A stretch of 64,000 bases of DNA, taken from NCBI RefSeq assembly GCF_037975245.1, contig NC_092569.1:2083501-2147500 (forward strand), in the 5' to 3' direction. The position numbers and the translations under genes were made by a program. The notes beneath the pieces were generated by a model. The model was not told where the DNA came from. It saw nothing but the letters and a program-made list of their open reading frames with translations, and did no database searches. The stretch is from Apostichopus japonicus. Taxonomy: Eukaryota; Echinodermata; Holothuroidea; Aspidochirotida; Stichopodidae. Positions 48,101 to 55,996 of this stretch are shown here, in pieces (position 1 is the first letter of the stretch; each line of letters begins with the position of its first letter).

Positions 48101-50672
48101 GGCTGGTTCAAGCTCAAGTGTCACATTGCATGGATGTTGAAACTGATGTCAGTACTAAAGCAGCTGAGTGATCTTCGTAAGAGTTTGAAGGGTCAAGAGC
48201 CAATGGAAATAGATGAGAAAATGAGACATGCCAGACAAAGGAGATTCAAAATGAATTTGTCTGTCTCCGACTTGGAAAAAGCAGAAGTTTCAGTTGTGAA
48301 ATTTGTTCAGAATCAAGCATTTCCTGATGAAATTGCTTCTTTACGAGACAACTCTAAGGGCAGATCAGTTAAGAAAAGAAGCCCTATCTACAAGCTGGAT
48401 CCGAGATACAAAGATGGAGTGTTGAGAGTGGGAGGACGACTCAGTCGGTCAGCCATGCCTGAATGTGAGAAACATCAGTACATCCTTCCCAAGGAATCTA
48501 TTGTATCCGAGATGATTATGAGAGAAATCCATACACAGTTACACCATGGAGGAAGAGCCCTGACTCTGTCGCATCTGCGAAGAAAGTATTGGGTTGTGAG
48601 TGCGCATGCACTGGTACGTAAATGTATTAACCAGTGTGTAACATGTCGGCGTTTGCGAGCAAAGGCTGGTGAACAAAAGATGGCTGATTTACCGACTTCT
48701 CGTATTACTCCTGATGAGCCACCCTTTACAAGAGTGGGCGTGGATTTCTTTGGACCTTTCAATGTCAAACAGGGACGTTCTTTAGTGAAAAGATACGGAG
48801 TGGTCTTCACGTGTTTTGCAATACGTGCAGTACACTTGGAGGTAGCACATGCTCTCGACACCGATTCCTGTATCAATGCACTCCGCAGATTCATCGCTAG
48901 GAGAGGACAAGTTGGTGAAATTTGGTCTGATAATGGAACCAATTTGGTGGCAACAGATCGAGAGTTGAAACTGAGTATTCAAGAATGGAATGACTCAAAG
49001 ATTCGAAGTGAAATGTTACAAGTCAATGTTGACTGGAAATACAGCCCACCAACTGGTTCACACTATGGTGGAGTCTGGGAACGTCAAATCAGAACTGTGA
49101 GACAGATCCTAAATGTTCTATTGCGGTCACAAACATTAAGTGATGAGAGTTTGCAAACCTTTTTGTGTGAGGTGGAGGCAACAATAAACAGTCGTCCTTT
49201 AACTACTGTGTCCCTCGATCTCAACGATGTGGAACCCCTGACACCAAACCACTTACTTCTTCTGAAAGGCAAACCTAATCTCCCACCTGGAGTCTTCGTC
49301 AAGACAGATGTCTACGTGCGACGACGTTGGAGACAAGCGCAGTTTCTTGCCGACCTCTTTTGGAAGAGATGGCTTCGGGAATACCTACCTCAACTTCAGC
49401 AGCGTCAAAAGTGGCTGAAACCAAAGAGGAACTTTGAGCCTGGAGACATAGTTTTGATAGTAGAAGATAACGCCCCGAGAAATTCTTGGTTGATGGGACG
49501 TATCACCTCAGTATTGTCAGATCAAAGGGGAGAGGTTAGGCGGGTAAAGGTAAAAACTGCTTCCAGTGAATTAGAGCGGCCAATAGCCAAACTGTGCCTG
49601 TTATTAGAGGCTGATGAATAAAGCTTGCTCTATGTATGTGCCAAGGTGAGCCTAGCGCCCTTGGATTAAGACCGTGAAGGTCTGATCTGATCTAAATTTA
49701 CCTCTCCATGTGAAATTTCTTACTATTGTTATGTTTACCTGACATTTTTGACTTACTTTCAGTTGAGTATTGAGCCAAGTTCTGCATTCCTTTGTTCAAT
49801 GTAATAATGCATGTAGCTACCAAGGTGAGCCAAGCGCCCTTGGGTAAAGGTCGTGAAGACCTAATTATCTCTTTTGTAAACACAAAGTTAATTATGTAAT
49901 TTGTAAGCAAAAGTTTAAGTTTTTGAGCTGTTATTTTGTTTGAGAACTTTGTTTTTTTTTACTATGCTTTTTCTACATGTTTGGAAATAAGTGTGCTAGT
50001 TTGCTTTTAAAAAAATGTTTAGTTTGTTATCCTTGTTGTATTATTCATTGTTCTACCAGAAAATGTTTAGGGTAATTGTCAAACATGCTTGGTTTGTACA
50101 ATTAAGGGGCCGGTGTAGTGGCAGAGTTGCTTATTCGGCCTTCCATAGAAAAGTTATTTTTATGTTTTCGGGTGTTGAAAGCCTACAAGCCAACACGGTA
50201 TTTACGAGCTTAATTATCACCATTTGTGACCTACGAGTACGTTTATACGAGTACGTTTCTAGTATATAACCATTCTATAGCGTTTAGAGTGTATCATTCA
50301 ACAGTTATTTTGTTTCCTTGTTTTTCGTGTTTTTTGTGAGGAACGGTGTAAATATCTCTGTAAATACAAGTTGTTTTATTACTTTACTACGGACTTTCGT
50401 CAGTGTGTGTTTTTATATTACGGATTTTCGTCTTCGTCTTCAGCTAATTTTAGTCGGCTTTTCAGCTCCGTGCCCGGACATCACACTCCCTAAAGTGTAT
50501 GTTAATGAAGTAATAAACAGTTTTTCCTGAACGGAAGAGCATGATCTCACCGCATTAGCATCATAGTTAAATCTCTTGGATGTCCCGCCAAATCCTCTCT
50601 TGTCGGAGTTGCTTATAACCACCGTCTGGTACTTGCTTGGGATGGAAGAATTGGCCGCAATTGTGCCATGAC
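36147..50672 (-). CDS. STPG1: Sperm-tail PG-rich repeat protein 1 (STPG1), six exons found, ends incomplete
   Basis: Minus-strand exons, 5' to 3': 50551-50672, 42179-42280, 40353-40532, 38389-38500, 37567-37670, 36147-36405, all with AG acceptors and GT donors and with matching phases, giving about 293 residues in frame. Conserved pieces include SSIPSKYQTVVISNSDKRGF (exon 1 found), PGPGTYLKHGK, PAPNAYQ, CHYNVNDRIVKPS, and in the last exon NPGPGEY, KTLFPRKHY and EPGPGSYELVDYRGPPKHY. The 'PGPG-Y' units are the sperm-tail PG-rich (SHIPPO) repeats found in flagellar and axonemal proteins; the order matches vertebrate STPG1 (also MAPO2, about 334 residues). The first exon with the start codon and the last exon were not found. 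The 8.3-kb intron between 42280 and 50551 carries a full BEL retrotransposon. Confidence 0.85.
38125..38339 (-). CDS. Possible alternative terminal exon in STPG1
   Basis: Minus-strand open frame from an acceptor-like CCTGCAAG near 38333, reading TDRFPLPVQTDWNSLHSPLS, then RNKNIVAGVSSTKVTF and further to a stop at 38125. It lies inside the STPG1 intron after exon 38389-38500, and its composition is similar to STPG repeats, but it has no PG-Y unit and no counterpart recalled in other STPG1 proteins. It could be an alternative last exon, a decayed exon, or chance. Confidence 0.25.
39962..40170. repeat. 71-bp tandem repeat, three copies
   Basis: TTGTACTTAAATATGTTT recurs at 39962, 40033 and 40104, followed each time by ATAGC-(T/C)-TGCATC and CAGGTACAT...TATATGCAGA. 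It lies in an STPG1 intron. Confidence 0.9.
40796..41281. mobile_element. hAT-type MITE with 8-bp target duplication
   Basis: Perfect 15-bp terminal inverted repeats CAGTGGCGTAGCTAG (40796-40810 and complement of 41267-41281), with the same 8-mer TGCAAGGT directly on both sides (40788-40795 and 41282-41289). An 8-bp duplication and CAGTG... ends are typical of hAT superfamily elements. At 486 bp with no transposase it is non-autonomous. It contains poly-C runs. It sits in an STPG1 intron. Confidence 0.85.
41670..41726 (+). ncRNA. Penelope 3'-end relic with a mutated hammerhead-like motif
   Basis: GAAGATCCTGCTAGGATCGA and the flanking CGTCAGGCCAACTT match the ribozyme end of the Penelope element at 19.2-21.7 kb, including the following CTTTTACACA (one substitution). 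The core here begins TTGAAGA (41674-41680) instead of CTGAAGA, a change at the conserved first core base. Only this short end is present, after a T-rich run (41639-41668), so it is an isolated tail fragment in an STPG1 intron. Confidence 0.65.
42281..43226. other. STPG1 intron left of the BEL insertion
   Basis: AT-rich intron sequence. It ends with the 5-bp target site CTCCC (43222-43226). No other feature is seen. Confidence 0.5.
43227..43598 (+). repeat. 5' LTR of the BEL element
   Basis: 372 bp, TGTAGTGGCAG ... GGACATCACA, with no difference found from the 3' LTR. Contains a direct repeat TACGAGTACGTTTNTA near 43346-43376. Confidence 0.95.
43940..49621 (+). CDS. BEL/Pao Gag-Pol polyprotein
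   Basis: 1893 residues in one frame, ATG at 43940 (GACATGG context). Order of domains: N-terminal gag-like region with a coiled coil (~125-190); zinc knuckles (~462-535: CLYCGNNHMLEVC, CFRCLDGNHISKDC, CKVC...H); aspartic protease with DTGSSDTF (D602); reverse transcriptase with ADIE (~930) and YVDDM (~1011); RNase H with FSDASESGYG (~1190) and IPRLELTAA; integrase zinc domain (H-H-C-C, ~1533-1575); integrase core with D1602 (GVDFFGPF), D1664 (WSDNGTN) and E1714 (GGVWER); C-terminal DUF5641-type domain (GDIVLIVEDNAPR). Everything needed for retrotransposition is present; the RT motif reads ADIEVMFYQV where related elements often have ADIEAMFHQV. No envelope gene is seen. No stop or frameshift interrupts it. 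Confidence 0.96.
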   Translation: MEALKNERAKFLRTSTRLKNEISSIITLPSVEDEKIREKVSLYDRNFVDFSEAHKAYIAMLNEEEATEENSTYYQPKSEEYQQFSKAMSEWIKGREVDIKPQDSISQVSSKGSKNSKASSVRTVASTERMKEEAKLEGLKVRVEMLRKRREIEEKERLLKQQREDYELEVEMKLAEAKANVFKKYDNPESSDEESLLTKSDDKVDSSGVHNLIRSQTEISRMMIDQQKLVSLPRRELQIFDGKVQDYRAFIAAFEHNIEQLTDNNQDRLYYLQQFTSGRPRELVRSCMGKDPKRGYEQARRELEEEYGDDFRILSSYRKEIEMMQPIKGENSAAMKDYLTFCVVFGNAINESEILRKMDQTESIMKLVSKLPYRLRERWRLQAYRIKGKSHKLAGFHDYVEFVREQVKIATDSIYGDISMESSKDCSKFRQNRKSFKGFSTIMQEQKPRSKNEGRSMEYTKCLYCGNNHMLEVCRELGSKTHEEKLIFLRTKGLCFRCLDGNHISKDCKQDRLICKVCRKLHPTVLHYGKQPERKSTSQLGDCSNQAPRETTTTVKTSCVNTQPGTSICMGAGVNKTSMPVVPVRVKSKSTNKDVETYAFLDTGSSDTFISENLAKQLCVSGPKTKILLSTLPNDGLVESRFVVNLEVCDLQGLNSLPLPTVYIQKRIPVNKEDIVTQDDLRKWPYLRRVSIPDSKATEVGLLIGQNAHKALEPWEVVNSQGDGPYAVRTCLGWTVNGPIKSGMKVHVNYVSLRTIDEMLTSQFNYDFSERISEEIPEKSRDDLQFLQQLDKSAKLVNGHYETALPLKQEDSCMPNNKDLAVQWATNMKRRFQKDPKYYEDYKGFMQGLLDKGYAVPITDEETHRDDGKVWYVPHHGVYHPQKKEIRVVFNCAAKFKGVSLNDKLLQGPDLTNSLVGVLLRFRMEPVALMADIEVMFYQVRVQREHRDLLRFVWWPDGNTDQPLREYKMMVHLFGAVSSPSCANYALHKTADDFGDGFDKRTIEAVKENFYVDDMLKSVGTEEEAIVLMKQLRELLGRGGFRLTKWVSNSRLVLDTIPKGERAEGIRSLDMEKDKLPIDRALGVSWCVESDQFQFRVTVNERPYTRKGILSIVASIYDPLGFLAPFVLVAKRILQDLCRMKLAWDDDIPDEHLKCWKRWLVELPKLKDFKVNRCLKSDGYDNVRNTQLHLFSDASESGYGVAAYVRFVNEENQIHCAFVMGKARVAPLKQITIPRLELTAATVSVRLFKSLERDLHIKLNSVTFWTDSTSVIRYVSNSSARYHTFVANRVAIITDTSQPSQWSYVESSENPADDASRGLYADDLIRCHRWILGPDFLWLHENEWPLRQKFERDISLKDPEVKKTATVAATSTNVAQNTMNELISKYSGWFKLKCHIAWMLKLMSVLKQLSDLRKSLKGQEPMEIDEKMRHARQRRFKMNLSVSDLEKAEVSVVKFVQNQAFPDEIASLRDNSKGRSVKKRSPIYKLDPRYKDGVLRVGGRLSRSAMPECEKHQYILPKESIVSEMIMREIHTQLHHGGRALTLSHLRRKYWVVSAHALVRKCINQCVTCRRLRAKAGEQKMADLPTSRITPDEPPFTRVGVDFFGPFNVKQGRSLVKRYGVVFTCFAIRAVHLEVAHALDTDSCINALRRFIARRGQVGEIWSDNGTNLVATDRELKLSIQEWNDSKIRSEMLQVNVDWKYSPPTGSHYGGVWERQIRTVRQILNVLLRSQTLSDESLQTFLCEVEATINSRPLTTVSLDLNDVEPLTPNHLLLLKGKPNLPPGVFVKTDVYVRRRWRQAQFLADLFWKRWLREYLPQLQQRQKWLKPKRNFEPGDIVLIVEDNAPRNSWLMGRITSVLSDQRGEVRRVKVKTASSELERPIAKLCLLLEADE
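49641..49862 (+). promoter_or_regulatory. Duplicated two-hairpin module in the BEL 3' UTR
   Basis: Copy 1 (49641-49683) and copy 2 (49820-49862) each contain hairpin A, CCAAGG ... CCTTGG around a 12-base loop (TGAGCC-AGCGC), and hairpin B, a 5-bp stem around the constant loop GTGAA. In hairpin B the stem is AGACC/GGTCT in copy 1 and AGGTC/GACCT in copy 2: both strands changed and pairing is kept. That pattern suggests a selected RNA structure in the element's transcript, for example for packaging, dimerisation or export. The role is inferred. Confidence 0.6.
50114..50485 (+). repeat. 3' LTR of the BEL element
   Basis: 372 bp, matching the 5' LTR throughout. It ends 65 bp from the splice donor of STPG1 exon 50551-50672 (reading on the minus strand). 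Confidence 0.95.
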
Positions 50673-51395
50673 CTGAAAGACAGAAACGAGCTAAACGTGA
50701 AGCTGATATTTTATTACTACAAATCACGAAAAGCGAAATGAAAGTACTACAGAAGAGACGACTGGTTGTCTTGCATTCAAAAAACAAAACAGGCCGTTTT
50801 ATAAATGAATTAAAATATGTAACACTACTTAAATTGTACTTTTCAGATAATGACAATAAAAACCGATTTCCATACGATCATATTGGTATGCGAAATAAGG
50901 TCGAAGGCTAGGTACATCTATAATAAAAGTTCTAAATGCCGAGCCTGAAGAGTGTATTTTCCGTGCAAGATAGCTTTATGCTAACAAAACATAATCATCT
51001 GTATTGTATGTATGTTGTGAGGCCATCGCCGTTCGCTACACAAGTTAAAATGGCAATTACGAGTATCCGTACAGCCTTTTACCACCATTGTTTACTTTTA
51101 TGGATATAGGTTCCAAAGATGATTTATATATATATAGCTTTGTGATTTTACGATTGCTTTATGCTCCAACAGGTCAACGCGCATGTCAAACAGTTTACAA
51201 TCTACAATGCCATTACGTATTAAGCACAACACCAGCCGTGTATAACCGACATATTGGACATTTACATTATTTGGACATCAATTTTTCCAGGGAGTTGCTT
51301 TTATACTACTGTACGTGACCGGCAAAGTACACAATATCCAATACCAACGGACCTAGATACAACGTAAGCAGACTGCACGACGTCTGCTAGGCATC
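50673..51395. other. Shared upstream region of STPG1 (minus) and UGT (plus)
   Basis: The first STPG1 exon should be here. A minus-strand ATGGCCTCACAAC in good context (complement of about 51023-51035) opens a 16-codon frame, but no clear donor joins it in phase. About 720 bp separates the two divergent genes, so a bidirectional promoter is possible. Confidence 0.3.
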
Positions 51396-54300
51396 ATGTA
51401 CTACTTCCGCGAAATTCTTGTTATCACTTCCTTCATTTGTCCTGTTCAAGTTGCAGGGCTTTCGTTTCTTTTTCAAAGTGGTTTGGGAGATGGCAGCCAT
51501 TTCACCACTTCTGCCACGGTGGCTGAAGCTTTGGTAAGGAAAGGACATGACGTCACGTATCTCATCAGTAACGCCTGCGAATTTCGAACGAGAAGCCCAA
51601 GATGGGGTCCATTGTTCAAATATGAAATTTTTAAACATTCATATCCACCCGAGCAAGCCTTGGATACAATGAAGTCATACGTGCAGTGTTCGGTCGACGA
51701 AGGTATCATGGCGGGTGTACTGAAACATGCTTCCGGCATGATTACGGTTGGGGCCATTGATTGCGATGATCTTTTTTCGGACACTGAACTAATTCAAAGA
51801 CTGAAGGATGCCAAGTTTGATGCCTTTGTTGCTGATGTTGTATGGCCATGCGGTAGTCTAGTCGGAGAACGACTCAACGTGACACAGGTTTTAGTGATTC
51901 CGTCCGGGTACATAGCCATGTTGGCGGCTATTTATGGGTCTCCAGTCAACCCGGCTTACAACATAGCTTTAGTGGATAATATCCCTTCACTTCCTATGAC
52001 ATTTTTACAGCGTGTGAAAAATTTCATCATGCATCATGTACAACTGATTGCTTTCGTCAAGGTGTACGATTCGGCGTACCAGGAGGTCATGAAGAAACAC
52101 AACATTTCGCCTGAAAAGACTGTTAATCAAATTTCTTCAGAAGCGGACTTGTTCTTATTCAACATGGATTTCTCGGCTGAGAATGCCCTCCCATTGACAC
52201 CAAACATTGTGACAGTCGGTGGACTCACAACAAAGCCTGCGAAGGCTCTTCCTGCGGTAAGGAATTATCATTTTGTCAACAGTGAGATTGGGAGCCCAGA
52301 GGATGGGAACTTGGTAGATTTGCAAGAGTGGACGGTTCAACATCTGAGTATACAAATGATATTGATAAGGGTGGCCCTCTTTGAGACATCGGCCTAGCCA
52401 ATGGGGCAGGGGGGGGGGCTTGCCTGCACCCCCACCAAGTTAAAAAATTGTCAGAATTTAATTTTTCTTTAGAAAACATGGTCTGTCTACCCCACTAGAA
52501 AAATAGACTGGGCCCCCTTAAAATAATAAGTCTACATACCCCTGTTTAGGAGGATCTCATCTATAATCTTGTCAAGGCCTGTACAGTGTCTACTACTACT
52601 ATATATATTATAATTTATCTACTACAAAAGCTGGGCTGCCAATAACTGATGTAGAGCTCTAAATGATGGGCCCCACTATTCCCAAATTTCAAAGTAAGAG
52701 TAGCCAACCTGCCCAGCTATTCCGATTTTTTTCAACCTTTACCAATGAAGTTCTGATGTTCACTTATCTTGATCATTATGACTTCAATTTTCTTGTTACT
52801 TTCAGGAACTTGAAGAATTCGTTGCTGGATCTGGGGAACAAGGAGTGGCGGTCTTTTCACTCGGGACCTACGTGAATCGTACCAACGAAAGGGTCGCCAG
52901 AAACATCTTCAATGGCTTAGCCGGTTTACCGTGCAGAGTTGTTTGGAAATTTGACAACCAAGACAATATTCCAGTACCCCCAAACGTGAAGATTATGGAT
53001 TGGCTGCCTCTAAATGATCTTCTAGGCACGGCTTGTTGTATTATCTTTAATGCTATATAATATTCATTCACTGCAAACTCACATATATCTAAATAAAACA
53101 AGAGCTATAGGCGGGCACAGCAGAACTCAAGGCTTTGAGAATCGACTTGTGGCAGTCTGTACTTCATGTTTCACATCATTGCAGGGATAAAAATGAATCA
53201 AGAAATATTAGTTGACATGGAATAATTTAGCTATCCATACTTCATCCATCATGTGGATGCCAAATTGTTGAATATGAAATTTTTTGTCCATATTTAAAAG
53301 TTGGGATAAACCCCCTGGCTTTCTGGATTTCACATGATGTGGTAGAACTTCTGAATGTCATGCAAGCCATTGTACAATCTTGTAAACCAGAAAGGACATA
53401 CTGTACACTCTTACCAATAATAGTGTATTGATGCTGCTACTTTTTAAGGTGTACATGATTTGAAGAAATTTAACATCTCTGGAGCATTTGCTTTGCGTGA
53501 TTCTCACTTATTATCTTCCTATTGTCATTGTCTACTCTCCATTGTTATTGAAGATCTTGCAAAGTGGCTTTAATGCCAATCTGTATTTCTAAATTCTTTA
53601 TAAATTGTTTACGAGGACTTTCATAATGTCAACTAAATTTATACTAACAAAATTTCATCATTAAGTATGATATTCTCATCTAATGTTACCATAAATTATA
53701 TTTTGACAGGTCATAACAAGACCAAAGTCTTCATTTACCAAGGCGGTAACAATGGCTTTTACGAAGCGTTGTATCATGGGGTGCCGATGGTGGTCCTTCC
53801 TGTGTTAGGTGACCAGGGGCAGGTTGCAGCCAGAGTAGTGCACCAGGGTATAGGGAAGACGTTGGATCTACGTGAAATGTCATCTGATGAACTAAGGGAT
53901 GCTGTATTGGAAGTCCTGACAAACGATCGGTTAGTACTTGGCAGCTAGTTTACTCAACAAATACAAATTTGCAAAGAAATCTTTTATATTTACTGTATTT
54001 TCAAGGAGCACAACTTGACCTCGGACAGAGAACATTTGAAAAGGAATTAGCAAGAAGTCTTGGGAAGACAAATCTGTCTCTTCTACAGTCTATTTCTATG
54101 TAACAGCATGAAAGGCAACTTTATTGCACACTGTACAATACCATGGATACATCACTAATCCCCTTCCTTCAAATCCCCTTTTATCTTCTTCCCCTCCCCC
54201 CCCCCATCCCTAAGATTAAAAAAAAAAGTTGTTGAAACATGTAAAACCCTGTGTTACAAGATGCCTACCTGTTTGTATTATGGTGCTTCCCTGTTTGTTT

Positions 54301-54724
54301 TATGATTTAACTCCATAAAGAATATTTCTCATTCCTCAATGGACAAGAATCTAACATTTAGAATGCTTCAAATTGCTCATGGTGAATCACTTTTCATGAA
54401 CTACGTTTTCTTTTCTGTTTCTTTCTGTTAACGACTAGATTTCAGAAGAACATTGACAGACTTAGCGCAATTTACAGAGACAAACCGATGCATCCATTGG
54501 ACAAAGCAGCTTATTGGATTGAACATGTGGCCAAATTTGGCGGCAAATCCTACAGACCGCCCTCTCTTGATGTCGGGTGTTTACAATCTTCACTGTTAGA
54601 TGTCTATAGTTTCTTGGCAGTAATTATCCTATTTGTTCTGATCATTTTGTACAAATTTTTCATGTTTTTAATCAAATGTCTCTGTAATAGATCAAAAACT
54701 CATAAAAAGGGGAAAATGGAATAA
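51396..54724 (+). CDS. UDP-glucuronosyltransferase (UGT family), complete, four exons
   Basis: Exons 51396-52256, 52806-53025, 53710-53929 and 54439-54724 join in phase to 528 residues, the normal UGT length. A hydrophobic signal segment (~6-22) precedes GLGDGSH with the probable catalytic His35; the partner Asp is probably D147 in FVADVVWPCG. The C-terminal donor-binding half has ELEEFV, FSLGTYV, WLPLNDLLG and VFIYQGGNNGFYEALYHGVP...GDQ. A single membrane span (VYSFLAVIILFVLIILYKFF) and a lysine-rich cytosolic tail (KTHKKGKME) end the protein, as in ER-resident UGTs that join sugar from UDP-sugars to lipophilic substrates. Two oddities: the usual HGG of the signature is QGG, and intron 2 seems to start with GC rather than GT (CTTCTAG|GCACGG). 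A weak in-frame GT donor at 53035 would instead add three residues. Confidence 0.9.
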
Positions 54725-55770
54725 AATGCAAAGTCTATTTAATTGTTTTTGGGCTTCTTGACAGGAATTGCCTCGCTTGTTATGATCATTGTGTACATAT
54801 TTTTCATGTTTCATAATGAAATGTCTTTGTAAAAGTAGATCAAAAGTTTATGGAAAAGAGAAAACATACAATTGTGGAGAACTTGTTTGGTTTTGGTATT
54901 CATGACATAATAAACAAAGAGAAATTCAATTTTTATCCACCCAATTCACTTTCTTTTCTATATTTTTTCTTTTGCTTCTCCTGCATTATTTTGAAATTTT
55001 TCAACAATGGGGAACATTTAAAAAAAAAGGGTTAAAAAAAAAGTGCCTTATGTACGTGTGTGTGCCGGGGAAGGGGTTAGTGATTTTCCATTTAACCCTC
55101 CCAGTCTCTGACTGCTGCCTTTGCATATTCTGTTGTAAGTCTCGCCCAGAATCTCATGGTAATTTGATTTTAGCTGGCTTCAAGATGTCTGGATATTTCA
55201 TTGGATAAACAGTAAATGGGGTAATACTGTATTAAAGATCATATGGGTGCATAATTCCTTTCTGCTAGGAATATTAAGTTTAGTTTCTGAGTTATCACAT
55301 TTCATTGTCATATCCCAGAAGATACTGTAGACATTTTTGGATTTCTGAAATGGCAGTAAAACCATCTTTTGAAGTACATGTACAGTAAGCTACTTTTATT
55401 TATTCAACAATCCGATTAAATATTTATGTTTAACTTGTTGTCACAGGCCTAAACATGGAATGAAAAGTAAAGTGCTTTATGTTGGACAATGAGACCCATC
55501 TTGATTACATTCTTGATGTCACTGTTTTAAATGCCACATACCAAGTGAGGTGTAACCATCAAAATCTCATCTCAAAATCTCAGCTTGTTCCCTAACCTCC
55601 CAGGCCCACCTCTCCCATTATCCCTATGTTGAACTGTATGAAATCCTAACAGTTCTACATGAGCTTGACTTGTAATAAGCCATACAGTAGTGAGTACATG
55701 CACTAACTTTTTGAAGTAGTTATTGAAAGTTGTTTTAAAGTTAGTTCCTATAGAGCATCAATTGAAAATA
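54725..55770. other. 3' UTR of UGT and intergenic DNA
   Basis: A diverged echo of the end of the UGT gene lies at 54776-54855 (ATGATCATTGTGTACA... TTTTTCATGTTT...), resembling 54630-54700, so the tail of exon 4 was partly duplicated. Otherwise AT-rich with no gene. Confidence 0.4.
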
Positions 55771-55987
55771 GGCTGTGGCTATTCTTACGACCAGGAGTAA
55801 CAATTATTTATAAACTATTCTTACGACATTGGCGAATATCCGGTTACGCATGCGCAGTAAAGTAAATAAAGCAACTGCGCATGCAGTAGGGGTAACCCTA
55901 AACACTAGCCGGAAATTATTATTAAAGCAACTGCGCATGCGTAACCAGAAATTATTGTTACTCCTACTCCTAAAAATAGCCACTTTG
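55771..55987. mobile_element. MITE-like element carrying NRF1-type palindromes
   Basis: A GTGGCTATT-type inverted repeat lies near both ends (55775-55783 and complement of 55975-55983), extended by GGAGTAACAAT and ATTGTTACTCC further in. The 9-mer TTGAAAATA occurs on both sides (55762-55770 and 55988-55996) and may be the target duplication, although the repeats start four bases inside it. Inside are three GCGCATGC palindromes (TACGCATGCGCA 55845-55856, CTGCGCATGCAG 55875-55886, CTGCGCATGCGTAA 55931-55944), two of which fit the NRF1 consensus well. Confidence 0.6.
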
Positions 55988-55996
55988 TTGAAAATA

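Larger units (their letters stand above)
43227..50485 (+). mobile_element. Complete BEL/Pao LTR retrotransposon
   Basis: Length 7259 bp. Two 372-bp LTRs (43227-43598 and 50114-50485), identical by eye and starting TG and ending CA, bracket a single intact polyprotein frame. The 5-bp target duplication CTCCC lies at 43222-43226 and 50486-50490, as usual for BEL/Pao. The purine-rich AAGGGGCCGG just before the 3' LTR may serve as polypurine tract; a TGG directly after the 5' LTR (43599) may start the primer-binding site, but the tRNA was not identified. Identical LTRs and an unbroken frame mean a very recent insertion that may still be competent. It lies antisense in an STPG1 intron. Confidence 0.95.

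Noticed and set aside
43855-49302. Minus-strand frames inside the BEL element
   Set aside because: Shadows of the intact polyprotein frame with no motif of their own.
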